Assembly (NCBI RefSeq): GCF_030931715.1
Contig: NZ_CP133261.1
Coordinates: forward strand, 2,272,643-2,336,642
Length of the DNA stretch: 64,000 bases
DNA from: Tissierella sp. MB52-C2
GTDB lineage: Bacteria > Bacillota > Clostridia > Tissierellales > Tissierellaceae
Reading direction: 5' to 3'
Below are positions 9,652-18,520 of this stretch, piece after piece. Positions within the stretch are counted from its first letter, which is position 1. The number at the start of each line of letters is the position of its first letter. The notes under the pieces were generated by a model. The model was not told the DNA's origin. It made no database searches and saw nothing but the letters and a program-made list of their open reading frames with translations. The translations under genes and the position numbers were made by a program.

Positions 9652-10257
9652 CTAGACTTCACTAGAAGCTTTTTTATTTCTAACTAAGTTGAAAACTCCT
9701 ATTAATAATCCAAGAACAATAAATGCTCCTGGAGGTGCTACAAATATTCCTGCTGGTTGAAAATTTGGCCCAAATAATGATTTCCCTAAGAAAGTTCCTG
9801 CACCAAGAATTTCTCTTATACTTCCTAAAATAACAAGAGCAATAGTATAACCTAATCCTGCTCCAAGACCATCTACTATTGAAGGTATTACCTTATTTTT
9901 GAAGGCAAACGCCTCTGCACGAGCAAGTATTATACAGTTTACTACTATTAAAGGAAGAAATATTCCCAATGCTTGATAAATAGGTTGGGCATAAGCCTTC
10001 ATAAACATTTCTATTATAGTAACAAAAGTTGCTATTACTACAACAAAAGCTGGAATACGAATTTTATCTGGAATTACATTTCTAAGTAAAGATATTACAA
10101 AGTTTGAACCTACTAATACTGCCACTACAGCTAATCCCATAGCCAAACTATTTGTAACATTAGTTGTAACAGCTAGTATCGAACACATACCTACTAGTTG
10201 TACAAATATAGGGTTTTCGTTAATAATACCATTTTTAAATATCTTAGATAATTTCAT
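9652..10257 (-). CDS. rnfE: Rnf complex membrane subunit RnfE
   Basis: A six-segment membrane protein homologous to RnfA and NqrD. The conserved GIINENPIFVQLVGMCSILAV begins near residue 9. I place the start at ATG 10257, where GTGGAGGTGGAAAAG precedes it, not at the in-frame GTG 15 nt upstream. It works with RnfA in transmembrane electron transfer and ion translocation. Confidence 0.94.
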   Translation of the reverse strand: MKLSKIFKNGIINENPIFVQLVGMCSILAVTTNVTNSLAMGLAVVAVLVGSNFVISLLRNVIPDKIRIPAFVVVIATFVTIIEMFMKAYAQPIYQALGIFLPLIVVNCIILARAEAFAFKNKVIPSIVDGLGAGLGYTIALVILGSIREILGAGTFLGKSLFGPNFQPAGIFVAPPGAFIVLGLLIGVFNLVRNKKASSEV

Positions 10258-10277
10258 CTTTTCCACCTCCACTTACA

Positions 10278-10823
10278 TTAGTTTGAAAGTTGTTCAATAA
10301 ATATTTTTCTAGATTCATTTACACCAGCCATTACAGCTTTAGAAGTTACTGTAGCTCCGGAAATAGTGTCTACAGTTATTTCTTCAGATGCATTTTTACC
10401 TTCAAACCTACTTGTAAAATCTGGCTCAGTAGCCTTAGATCCTATACCTTTCGTTTCAGAATGTTCTACTAGTCTCATACCTAATAGATTCCCATCCATT
10501 GAAAATCCAGTTAATGTGATTAAATCTCCACCGAAGCCTTTAGATATGGTTTTTATGGCATATCCATTTAAACTTTCACCACTATATACTTCAAATATTT
10601 CTGTAACTGCTTCATTTGCTTCTTTTATTTCATTAAGTTCTCCTTCATCTAATGCTTTAAATTTTTGATCTTCTCCAAAAATTTCTTTTAAAGCATCTAA
10701 ACTACCAGCCATTGCTATTTCTGCAATTTTATCTTTAGTTAAATTATTAGAAACAGCTAAAACTCCTGCTGATACTGCCGTAATAATAAATAAAATCAGT
10801 CCTAATTTTATAGTTTCTTTCAT
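10278..10823 (-). CDS. rnfG: Rnf complex FMN-binding subunit RnfG
   Basis: A 181-residue protein with an N-terminal membrane segment (about residues 7-25) and an extracytoplasmic FMN-binding domain. The motif TISGATVTS near residue 155 contains the Thr to which FMN is attached by a phosphoester bond. That attachment normally needs the flavin transferase ApbE, which is not in this window. It directly abuts rnfD. Confidence 0.95.
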   Translation of the reverse strand: MKETIKLGLILFIITAVSAGVLAVSNNLTKDKIAEIAMAGSLDALKEIFGEDQKFKALDEGELNEIKEANEAVTEIFEVYSGESLNGYAIKTISKGFGGDLITLTGFSMDGNLLGMRLVEHSETKGIGSKATEPDFTSRFEGKNASEEITVDTISGATVTSKAVMAGVNESRKIFIEQLSN

Positions 10824-11831
10824 CTATTTCGCCCTCCCAAATATTTTTGGTGCGGTGAATTTCTCTATTAATGGACTTGCTACGTTCATTAATAGAATAG
10901 AGTATGAAACTCCTTCTGGGAACCCGCCCTTCACTCTAATAAGAGCTGTTAGAATTCCAGCACCTAAAGCAAATATTATTTGACCACGAGATGTAACAGG
11001 CGTTGTTGAATAATCTGTAGCCATAAAAAATGCTCCTAGAATTAATCCACCACCTAAAATATGATACATCAATTGATTCATTTCAACTCCTAAAATCAAT
11101 AATAAAATAGCTGTGGTTCCTATATAGATAACTGGAGTCTTCCAATTTATAACTTTTCTAACTATTAAATAAAGTGCACCAATTAGTAATAGTAGTGCTG
11201 ATGTTTCACCTATTGCTCCACCTCTATTTCCAATAAACATATTCATTATAGATGGTAGCTCTTGTACTGCTTGAGCCACTGTAGCTGAAGCTCCTGCATC
11301 TGCTCCACCGTATTTCATAATAGCAAGTGGTGTAGAACCGGTTACAGCATCTACTCCTGGCAATACAAAGTTTGACATTATATTTGGCCATGAAGCAAGC
11401 AATACTGCTCTAGCTGCCAATGCTGGGTTCATAAAGTTAGAACCAATTCCACCAAAACATTGTTTAACTATAATAATAGCAAACCCAGAACCAAATACTG
11501 GAATCCACCACGGTGCATTAGCTGGCAAATTAAATGCTATTAAAATACCTGTTATGATTGCACTATAATCATTAATGGTAACTTCTTTCTTAAATAACTT
11601 TTGTATTGCAGCCTCGAAAAATAAAGCTGATGCTATAGATAATAATATTAATTTTAGTGCATTAAGGCCAAAAAAGTAAACAGAACCTATTGCTGCTGGC
11701 ACTAAAGCTATTATTACATCTAACATTATTCTTTTAACAGATTCATTGGACCTAATATGTGGTGAAGAAGATACTACTAACATATCAGGAACTGAACTTG
11801 TATTTGTAGGGTTTAACACTTTACCTTCCAT
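10824..11831 (-). CDS. rnfD: Rnf complex membrane subunit RnfD
   Basis: A membrane protein of 335 residues with about nine to ten hydrophobic segments. The covalent-FMN motif region DAVTGSTPLAIMKYG lies near residue 165. RnfD is thought to form part of the ion channel. ATG 11831 is preferred over the TTG just before it, with GGAGGAAATTTG upstream. Its stop abuts the rnfG start, so the two are probably translationally coupled. Confidence 0.94.
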   Translation of the reverse strand: MEGKVLNPTNTSSVPDMLVVSSSPHIRSNESVKRIMLDVIIALVPAAIGSVYFFGLNALKLILLSIASALFFEAAIQKLFKKEVTINDYSAIITGILIAFNLPANAPWWIPVFGSGFAIIIVKQCFGGIGSNFMNPALAARAVLLASWPNIMSNFVLPGVDAVTGSTPLAIMKYGGADAGASATVAQAVQELPSIMNMFIGNRGGAIGETSALLLLIGALYLIVRKVINWKTPVIYIGTTAILLLILGVEMNQLMYHILGGGLILGAFFMATDYSTTPVTSRGQIIFALGAGILTALIRVKGGFPEGVSYSILLMNVASPLIEKFTAPKIFGRAK

Positions 11832-11848
11832 CAAATTTCCTCCTAGCT

Positions 11849-13177
11849 CTATGATTTTTTCCTTTTAGCAAGAATTTCTCTTTTTGAAAATCTAATTGAT
11901 TCTACTAATGGTCTCTTTGCTGGACATATAAAGGAACATGCTCCACACTCAACACAATCTAATGCCCCATACTTCTCTGAGCCTTCAAAGTCTTTCTTTA
12001 GAGCGTAAGCTGATATAAATAAAGGTTGTAATTTCACTGGACATACTTCTAGACATTTACCACATTTTATACATGGTGATACTTTTTCAGCTAAGGCTTC
12101 TTTTTCTGTAAGAATTAAAATTCCACCAGAGCCCTTAATCACTGGCACATCTACAGAATATTGACTTAAACCCATCATAGGGCCACCCATTATTACCTTA
12201 CCAGGTGTTCCATTGAATCCACCACATTGTTCTATTACTTCTCCAAAAGGTGTTCCTATTTTAACTATAAGGTTTTTTGGCTTCTTTACTCCATTTCCTG
12301 TAATAGTAACAACTCTTTCATATAAAGGTTTTCCTTCCAATATTGCCTCCGCTATGGCTTTAGCAGTACTTACATTATTAACTACACAGTTAACATCCAT
12401 AGGTAAGCCACCTGAAGGAACTACTCTTCCTGTAACAGCATTAATAAGTCTTTTTTCATCTCCTTGTGGATATTTAGGTTGTAGAGTTACAACTTTTATA
12501 TTATCCTCAGGTTTAATTACTGACTTTAAGGCACTTACAGCATCCATTTTATTAGTTTCAACACCAATAAAGCCATTTTCTACATTTAATGCTTTCATTA
12601 TTGCTTTCAAACCAAAAACTATCTTATCTGGCATTTCTAACATTAACCTATGATCTGAAGTTAAAAAAGGCTCACATTCTGCACCATTTATTATAACAGT
12701 ATCAATTTTTTTATCTGATGGCGGTGATAATTTTACATGAGTGGGGAATCCTGCTCCTCCCATACCTGTTATTCCTGCTTCTTTGATTATTTCAATTATT
12801 TCTTTAGAAGAAAGTGTTTCTAAACTTCCCTTTGGTTTAGAATCTTCATATGCTTCATTGGTTCCATCTGACTCTATAACTACACAAGTTGAGTTAATTC
12901 CTGTTGGTGTAATTGTTTTTGTTATCTCCTTCACAGTTCCAGCTACACTTGAATGAATTGGTGCTGATACAAAGGCTTGAGATTCCCCAATTTTTTGTCC
13001 TACTTTAACACTATCCCCTACCTTAACTAAGGGTTCACAAGGTGCCCCTGTATGCTGATGTAATGGTATATACACTGTACTAGGTTCTTTTGCATACTCT
13101 AGAGCTTTTTTCTCTGTTAACTCTTTATTATGTGGTACATCTACCCCACCCTTAAAAGTGAGATTGTCAAGTTTCAT
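11849..13177 (-). CDS. rnfC: Rnf complex NADH-interacting subunit RnfC
   Basis: A 442-residue soluble subunit at the NAD+ side of the complex. It has the N-terminal RnfC barrel-sandwich segment (HTGAPCEPLVKVGDSV near residue 42), a Complex1_51K-like nucleotide/FMN fold (GITGMGGAGFPTHVKL near 135) and two 4Fe-4S motifs (CIKCGKCLEVCP and CVECGACSFICP) near the C-terminus. It is the first gene of the rnfCDGEAB operon, the standard clostridial order, and has its own promoter just upstream. Confidence 0.96.
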   Translation of the reverse strand: MKLDNLTFKGGVDVPHNKELTEKKALEYAKEPSTVYIPLHQHTGAPCEPLVKVGDSVKVGQKIGESQAFVSAPIHSSVAGTVKEITKTITPTGINSTCVVIESDGTNEAYEDSKPKGSLETLSSKEIIEIIKEAGITGMGGAGFPTHVKLSPPSDKKIDTVIINGAECEPFLTSDHRLMLEMPDKIVFGLKAIMKALNVENGFIGVETNKMDAVSALKSVIKPEDNIKVVTLQPKYPQGDEKRLINAVTGRVVPSGGLPMDVNCVVNNVSTAKAIAEAILEGKPLYERVVTITGNGVKKPKNLIVKIGTPFGEVIEQCGGFNGTPGKVIMGGPMMGLSQYSVDVPVIKGSGGILILTEKEALAEKVSPCIKCGKCLEVCPVKLQPLFISAYALKKDFEGSEKYGALDCVECGACSFICPAKRPLVESIRFSKREILAKRKKS

Positions 13178-13249
13178 TCTATTCCACCTCTCTATATAAT
13201 ATTTTGTTTTCTTAGTTAATTATATATTAATTCTATGGTCCACTTTTAT

Positions 13250-13278
13250 ATTATAACATTAAACCCTAGTGTTGTACA
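13250..13278 (-). promoter_or_regulatory. Probable sigma-A promoter of the rnf operon
   Basis: On the minus strand there is TGTACA (13278-13273), a 17-nt spacer and TATAAT (13255-13250). This places the transcription start about 65-70 nt upstream of rnfC. The -10 is perfect; the -35 departs from TTGACA at two positions. Confidence 0.65.
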
Positions 13279-13602
13279 CATTCGTAAACTGGTAAAGACC
13301 GTTAATTGTTTTTCAAACATTGTTAATATTTTTGTATTCTTTGCAAATAACTTGTTATAATTTTAATATCCAACAGGGAATTTTTTCATTTTATCCTCAT
13401 TTGAATTAACTTGACTTTACAAATAATTCCAATTGATACACATTTTGCCATAAAAATTAAAAAATGGCCTTATATCTAAAGACCATTTCATAACATTATA
13501 GCTTATATCTATATTATACATATTTATATTTTCATAGCTTCATATCATTGTTTAACAATTATCAGTTTCTATAGTTTTACTTACTTGTTTGTCATTTTTT
13601 TA
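13279..13602. other. Non-coding stretch between apt and the rnf promoter
   Basis: AT-rich, with no open frame of note. It holds a hairpin AAATGG...CCATTT with an internal mismatch at about 13462-13490. That hairpin could act as a second terminator below apt, but it lacks a clear T-run. I see nothing else. Confidence 0.5.
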
Positions 13603-13632
13603 AACAAATATTAAAAAAACTTAATATTTGTT
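13603..13632 (-). terminator. Probable terminator of apt
   Basis: The near-perfect inverted repeat AACAAATATTAA...TTAATATTTGTT begins a few bases beyond the apt stop. The loop is T-rich, and the following minus-strand tract starts TTTA, so termination may be imperfect. Confidence 0.55.
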
Positions 13633-13636
13633 GTTT

Positions 13637-14155
13637 TTATCTATCATATTTTACTAGTGAATTTATATGATATCCTTCTATTTTTTCTCTTCCTTTTAAA
13701 AACTCCAATTCAATTAAAAACTCTAAGGCAACTACTTCTGCTCCTAAGGATTCTATTAGTTTTACTACAGATGATACTGTACCTCCTGTTGCTAATAAAT
13801 CATCTACTATGGCAACCTTTTTGCCTTTTTCTATGGCATCAAGGTGAATTTCAAGTTTACTATTTCCATATTCTAATTCATATTCATAGCTAGCCGTTTC
13901 TCCAGGTAACTTTCCAGGTTTTCTAACTGGAATAAATCCAACCCCTAATGCATAGGCAACTGCTGCTCCAAGTAAGAATCCTCTTGCCTCTGGTCCAGCT
14001 ATATAATCAATATTTTTTCCTTTTAAATCCTCTACAATTCTATCAACTGTTTCCTTAAATGCTTCTCCGTCCTTTGTCAATGTTGTTATATCTTTAAAGC
14101 TAATACCCTTCTCTGGAAAATCTTCTATTACTCTTATTTTAGATTTAAGATCCAA
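13637..14155 (-). CDS. apt: Adenine phosphoribosyltransferase
   Basis: A 172-residue purine salvage enzyme that makes AMP from adenine and PRPP. The N-terminal segment [18 protein letters not shown] is at residues 7-24. The PRPP-binding motif [13 protein letters not shown] lies near residue 113, and the GPEARGF loop near 57 is typical. The start is TTG at 14155, supported by GGAGGGG a few bases upstream. It appears to be transcribed alone. Confidence 0.96.
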   Translation of the reverse strand: MDLKSKIRVIEDFPEKGISFKDITTLTKDGEAFKETVDRIVEDLKGKNIDYIAGPEARGFLLGAAVAYALGVGFIPVRKPGKLPGETASYEYELEYGNSKLEIHLDAIEKGKKVAIVDDLLATGGTVSSVVKLIESLGAEVVALEFLIELEFLKGREKIEGYHINSLVKYDR

Positions 14156-14269
14156 CTAAACCCCTCCATATTTTATGAAATATCGTCACTATAATAGTTT
14201 ACCATATTCAAAAAAATTTTCTATATAAATTTAATATTACTTGATTATGATTATTGTCAATCTTGCATA

Positions 14270-14932
14270 TTACCTATCTGACTTTGAATAATACCTACTT
14301 AATTTTGTATGGTTCCTATTGGTTATAAAAAGAAATACTATTATAGCAGCTATAGCTATGGAAAATAACTTTATTTTACCTATATAGTTTCCCACACCCA
14401 TTCCAAATAAATATAATCCCTTGGTAAACCTTCCCTTTGAAAACATTTCGAAGAAATAATAGAGAAAAGGAGCTAAAATACCAACAGATATTTCCCTAGT
14501 CATATATCCTAATATCATAGCAATTACTCCCAAGTACAATGTTGTTGCATAAGATCCAAATAAAATATTAGCTATATGAAAATCTATTCCAACAAATTTC
14601 AATGGAATAAATGAAATACCTAATACTAAAAATAATTGTATAGAAATAATAATAATTCTATATAAAATAGTTTTCCAGTAAGGATATACCTTTGAATAAA
14701 CCATTTCTGATATTTCATATTCATCTTCAATCAATACAACTCTAACAAACATTACTATTCCAATGGGAGATATAAGCTGCTCCCCCATGAATATTAGACT
14801 ATATTCTGATAAGTCATTTTTATTAATCATCAGATAAATAGCTCCTATATATGCCAATGCTAAAGCCATGGTATTAAATGAAATTATCTTTATATTACTG
14901 CAAAATATCTTTCTTTCTAGACTTATATCCAC
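14270..14932 (-). CDS. ABC-2 type permease subunit
   Basis: A 220-residue membrane protein with about six hydrophobic segments and no enzymatic motif, consistent with a small ABC-2 exporter permease. It overlaps the upstream permease by 38 nt, so the two are almost certainly translated in a coupled way. With the ATPase at 16055 they form one exporter. The substrate is unknown. It is the last gene of the sigma-factor operon that begins at 21555. Confidence 0.7.
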   Translation of the reverse strand: MDISLERKIFCSNIKIISFNTMALALAYIGAIYLMINKNDLSEYSLIFMGEQLISPIGIVMFVRVVLIEDEYEISEMVYSKVYPYWKTILYRIIIISIQLFLVLGISFIPLKFVGIDFHIANILFGSYATTLYLGVIAMILGYMTREISVGILAPFLYYFFEMFSKGRFTKGLYLFGMGVGNYIGKIKLFSIAIAAIIVFLFITNRNHTKLSRYYSKSDR

Positions 14933-16049
14933 TACTCATCTCCCCTCGCTTTCTATCCCATAGCTTTATAGCTAAAAATAATAATACCAAAGAAAATATG
15001 GTAAATAAGATTCTATTTAAATATATTTCCTTCATAAAGGGTTGATATTCCGAGTGGGGAATAATTTTATTAAATCTTATAAAGTATTTTGTAGGCCGAA
15101 TCCCTTGTGGAATCAAATTTTTCATGCTATAGAGCCAGTAAAAAAACTGAACTATAATAGATACTATTCCATTGTCAAATATAAGCTGAATTACATAACT
15201 TAGAGAAGTTACAAACATAATAGTAGGTATAATCCACACTATGGAATATTTAAAGAATCCTCCATAGGAAATAGGATCTCCTGTTAATTTTGAAAAACCA
15301 TGAAATATCCAAGTCGCATGACCTGTCACTAAAAACAATATTAAACTTGCTATAGCTATATCTCCCAAATATTTTCCTAATACATATTTATAAGAAGAAA
15401 CCCTAGTAGTGTATATAAGCTCATTACAATTATATCTCTTATCCTTAGTAAGACTAAATGCCGTTACAAATACAGTAAAAAAACTTATTGCAATTCCTAT
15501 ATAATCTGCAAAGAGCCTTCCATAGGCATTTGTCACCTTATCTTCTTTAAGTATGGAATTATAGATTTCTATATCTTCATCATAATACCTACTACGAATA
15601 ACAGATGAAAAATTATTTTCATTGCTATATACTGTGTTGCCACCTAAAGCTCTATCTACCTTATCCATGAATACATCATATTCATCAATAGTTTGAAAGC
15701 TTATGTCCTCCATTTCTATTATCACTTCTTCTAGAAACTTTCTCTGTTCTTCATTTATCTTTTCATAAAACATATTTATTCCCTTGATCCTTAGAGTATC
15801 ACCTGAGTTATAATCAGCCTTCATAGTATTATAAGCATATTCAATATGATCTTCTAACGTAACTCCTCTCACAGCTAAACCATCAGTTGTACTATATTTG
15901 AACCTAGGAGGCATAGGCTTTATACCATCTCTTTTTATATCTCCTATAAATTGAGTGTAATAAAACAGGAATATAGCTACTATTAGAATCAATATACTTA
16001 GACTTTTAATTTGCTCCTTTATTTGCTTTAAAAAGATTTTTCTAAGCAT
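14895..16049 (-). CDS. ABC-2 type permease
   Basis: A 384-residue permease. One N-terminal membrane segment (about residues 17-35) is followed by a roughly 130-residue extracytoplasmic region. Five or six further segments come in the C-terminal half. This one-plus-five layout with a large loop is typical of ABC-2 exporters. It lies 5 nt downstream of its ATPase gene. The exported or resisted compound is unknown. Confidence 0.75.
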   Translation of the reverse strand: MLRKIFLKQIKEQIKSLSILILIVAIFLFYYTQFIGDIKRDGIKPMPPRFKYSTTDGLAVRGVTLEDHIEYAYNTMKADYNSGDTLRIKGINMFYEKINEEQRKFLEEVIIEMEDISFQTIDEYDVFMDKVDRALGGNTVYSNENNFSSVIRSRYYDEDIEIYNSILKEDKVTNAYGRLFADYIGIAISFFTVFVTAFSLTKDKRYNCNELIYTTRVSSYKYVLGKYLGDIAIASLILFLVTGHATWIFHGFSKLTGDPISYGGFFKYSIVWIIPTIMFVTSLSYVIQLIFDNGIVSIIVQFFYWLYSMKNLIPQGIRPTKYFIRFNKIIPHSEYQPFMKEIYLNRILFTIFSLVLLFLAIKLWDRKRGEMSSGYKSRKKDILQ

Positions 16050-16054
16050 TTTTT

Positions 16055-16909
16055 CTATACCTCCTTTATAAACTTCATATATGCATCTTCTAAAGTTGGA
16101 GAAATATCATTAGCATTTAGAGACGGTTTCTCCCTTGATAATATCCTTAAAGAAATTTTATCCTCATCCGCTATAGATGAAATAACATTGTACTTGTCCA
16201 TGTACTGTTCAGAATCTCCAAAGTTTACATTTAAATTCCACACATATCCTTCTGCTTCTTTTATTATCTCTTTTACTGTTCCACTATAAATAAGCTTTCC
16301 TTTATTTAGAATCGAAAGACTTTTACAGCTTAATTGAATATCTTCTACAATATGAGTTGATAATAATACAGTTTTTGTCTTTCCAAAGTTAGAAAGCATA
16401 TTTCTAACCCTTATTCTTTCTTCTGGATCAAGACCTGCTGTAGGCTCATCTACAATTAATACTTCCGGATCTCCTACCATTGCTACAGCTATTCCTAACC
16501 TTCTCTTCATTCCCCCTGAAAGAGTCTTTGTCTTAGCTTTATATATATCTTGGAGATGTACCATTTCTAGTCTATCTAATATTTCCTTTTTATTTAACTT
16601 TATATTAGAAAGGGAAGCAAAATAATCTAAGGTTTCATATACTGTAAAATTTGGATAAAAGGAAAACTCCTGGGGAAGATACCCTATTATTTTTCTTATT
16701 TCCTCTTTATTATCCACTTTTATATTATCATAATAAATTTCTCCTGATGTCTTAGATAATAATGTTGATAAGATTCTAATTAAAGTTGTCTTCCCTGCTC
16801 CATTAGGCCCTAAAAGTCCGTGGATTCCCTCATTAAAGGTAAGATTTATTCTATCTAATATTTTATAAGCCCCATAATATTTTTCTAACTCTTTAATTTG
16901 AATTTTCAT
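16055..16909 (-). CDS. ABC transporter ATP-binding protein
   Basis: A 284-residue ATPase. Walker A GLLGPNGAGKTT is near residue 32, the Q-loop at YLPQEFSF, the ABC signature LSGGMKRR near 130, Walker B VLIVDEPTAGLDP near 150 and the H-loop STHIVED near 185. The start is ATG 16909, with AGGAGG 8 nt upstream, inside the end of the preceding gene. Its C-terminal tail (SPTLEDAYMKF) matches that of the ATPase at 20677 (VPSLEDAYIY), which suggests the two modules arose by duplication. Confidence 0.9.
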   Translation of the reverse strand: MKIQIKELEKYYGAYKILDRINLTFNEGIHGLLGPNGAGKTTLIRILSTLLSKTSGEIYYDNIKVDNKEEIRKIIGYLPQEFSFYPNFTVYETLDYFASLSNIKLNKKEILDRLEMVHLQDIYKAKTKTLSGGMKRRLGIAVAMVGDPEVLIVDEPTAGLDPEERIRVRNMLSNFGKTKTVLLSTHIVEDIQLSCKSLSILNKGKLIYSGTVKEIIKEAEGYVWNLNVNFGDSEQYMDKYNVISSIADEDKISLRILSREKPSLNANDISPTLEDAYMKFIKEV

Positions 16910-17204
16910 AATAAATCCTCCTTTTAGCTTCATTAAAACTCAAATAATCATAGGTTTCCGCACCTATCAAAAATGCTGATATACATATAATTAACCACTC
17001 CATACTGACCCCTAATATAAAATACAAAATTACACTTATAAAGGATAAACCCCCAAATATCAATAATGATAGCTTTATTTCTATTCTTCTCAGAAATTTC
17101 TTATTTTCTGTTATCTTCTCTAACTGATATTTATCATATTCCTGTACTCTTACTCTTCTCCATACTTCATTTAGATAATCTCTATTGTTCTCTTCAGGTC
17201 TCAT
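16893..17204 (-). CDS. Small membrane protein encoded beside an ECF sigma factor; possible sigma regulator
   Basis: A 103-residue protein. It has a charged N-terminal half (about 48 residues, starting MRPEENNRDYLNEVW), two membrane segments and a short charged tail. ATG 17204 is chosen because GGAGGTAAATTTT precedes it. It sits 20 nt downstream of the sigma gene and overlaps the ATPase start by 17 nt. Position and topology would suit an anti-sigma factor, but I see no HxxxCxxC zinc motif and no recognised anti-sigma domain, so this role is only inferred. Confidence 0.55.
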   Translation of the reverse strand: MRPEENNRDYLNEVWRRVRVQEYDKYQLEKITENKKFLRRIEIKLSLLIFGGLSFISVILYFILGVSMEWLIICISAFLIGAETYDYLSFNEAKRRIYYENSN

Positions 17205-17224
17205 AAAATTTACCTCCATCAACT

Positions 17225-17737
17225 TTATTTTTCAGCATATAAAGCCTTTAATTTTTTTCTTGCCCTAAAAATATTTATTTTCACCTTAGCTAAGCTTATA
17301 CCTAATACTTCTGAGATTTCATTATAAGACATCTGCTGAAATGCATATAAATAAAGTATGCTCTTCTGACTTTCATCTAATTTATTAAAACTATCTATAA
17401 ATTTATGTTCTTTTTCTCTGTTTACTATAATTTCTTCGGGAGAAATAGTGGAAGCAATCTGATAATCAGTATAGATATTTTTATCATTATCTCTAATATA
17501 GTCTACAGATTTATTGTGTACAATAGAGAACAAATAGGATTTCAATGTACTGTAATCTTTTAATCTTTCCCTATATACATAAAAAATAGCAAAACTATCT
17601 TGAACGACATCCTCTGCTGCATGATAATCTTTAAGTATACTTAATGCGAAATTTACAGCTTCTTTTCTATGCTTAAGTACAAATTCTTCAAAGGCACTTT
17701 CATCACCACTCTTTAATAGCTGCAACTGTTCTTCCAC
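17225..17737 (-). CDS. ECF-type RNA polymerase sigma factor
   Basis: A 170-residue two-domain sigma factor. Region 2 includes DYHAAEDVVQDSFAIFYVY (about residues 37-55) and the -10-contacting LKSYLFSIVHNKSVDYIR. Region 4 includes a helix-turn-helix at MSYNEISEVLGISLAKVKINIFRARKKL (about 135-162). It lies in the middle of an ABC exporter operon. A TGTAAC-N16-CGTATA motif in front of the first gene of that operon makes autoregulation likely, with cell-envelope stress as a plausible signal. Confidence 0.9.
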   Translation of the reverse strand: MEEQLQLLKSGDESAFEEFVLKHRKEAVNFALSILKDYHAAEDVVQDSFAIFYVYRERLKDYSTLKSYLFSIVHNKSVDYIRDNDKNIYTDYQIASTISPEEIIVNREKEHKFIDSFNKLDESQKSILYLYAFQQMSYNEISEVLGISLAKVKINIFRARKKLKALYAEK

Positions 17738-17776
17738 TCTTTCACCTCCATATTCTTTATATAGCCAATCATTATT

Positions 17777-18520
17777 TTATTCCTTTTCTCTTTTAAAACA
17801 TGTATACATTAAAAGTATAATCCCTAAAAATATGAATACAAGTCTAGAATAAATAAAATCACTTGATAAATTAAATGATATAGTCTGGCTTGTTCTCCCA
17901 AAGAGTTCTGCAAAAGTTGACATTTCAAAGAAATGCTGTCCAAATATATCTAACCATAGTGGGAGAATACTTCTTGTATTTATACTTCCTAATAAAAATG
18001 CGATTGGAATCAGTCCATATAATAGTTTTGAGCTTGTTTTGCCCAAAACCATACCAACTCCTAATAAAAATATAAAAGTAGGAATAAGAAACCATATAAT
18101 ATATTTCCCAAAATTAATGAATTGACTAAAATCAAATAATATTTTGTAATATATAAAGCTCATGATAATTGGAACTAATACTGTCAATATAAAAGTAACC
18201 ACTAATCCAACAATTTTCAACATATAATATTTACTCTGAGGTATTGGAGCCGAGAATAATATCTTTCTAGCCCTTAGTTCCTTTTCATTAAAAATGTTTG
18301 TCATCATAAATATCATTATGCTCATTACTAAAGGTGAAGTTAGCTGAACGAAAAATGTATAGGTCCATTCAGAGAATGGAGCTGTTCCATAGTATCCCCC
18401 TATTACTAATCTTGTTAGTGAATCATAAGTAAACGCCATCAATATAAGGATCATATATAAATATTTTTTTGATATGATTGTTCTTTTAATTTCGTATTTT
18501 AATAAATTAATATTATTCAA
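17777..18520 (-). CDS. ABC-2 type permease
   Basis: A 247-residue membrane protein with six hydrophobic segments and no catalytic motif. It overlaps the end of the upstream peptidase/permease gene by 8 nt, so the two are probably coupled. The ATPase at 20677 should energise this pair. The sigma factor gene begins 39 nt further on. Confidence 0.75.
   Translation of the reverse strand: MNNINLLKYEIKRTIISKKYLYMILILMAFTYDSLTRLVIGGYYGTAPFSEWTYTFFVQLTSPLVMSIMIFMMTNIFNEKELRARKILFSAPIPQSKYYMLKIVGLVVTFILTVLVPIIMSFIYYKILFDFSQFINFGKYIIWFLIPTFIFLLGVGMVLGKTSSKLLYGLIPIAFLLGSINTRSILPLWLDIFGQHFFEMSTFAELFGRTSQTISFNLSSDFIYSRLVFIFLGIILLMYTCFKREKE

Noticed and set aside
13279-13400. TTGTTAAT-type sequence upstream of rnfC as a possible Rex operator
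   Set aside because: No matching inverted half (TTAACAA) at the right spacing; in this AT-rich sequence a single half-site is expected by chance.
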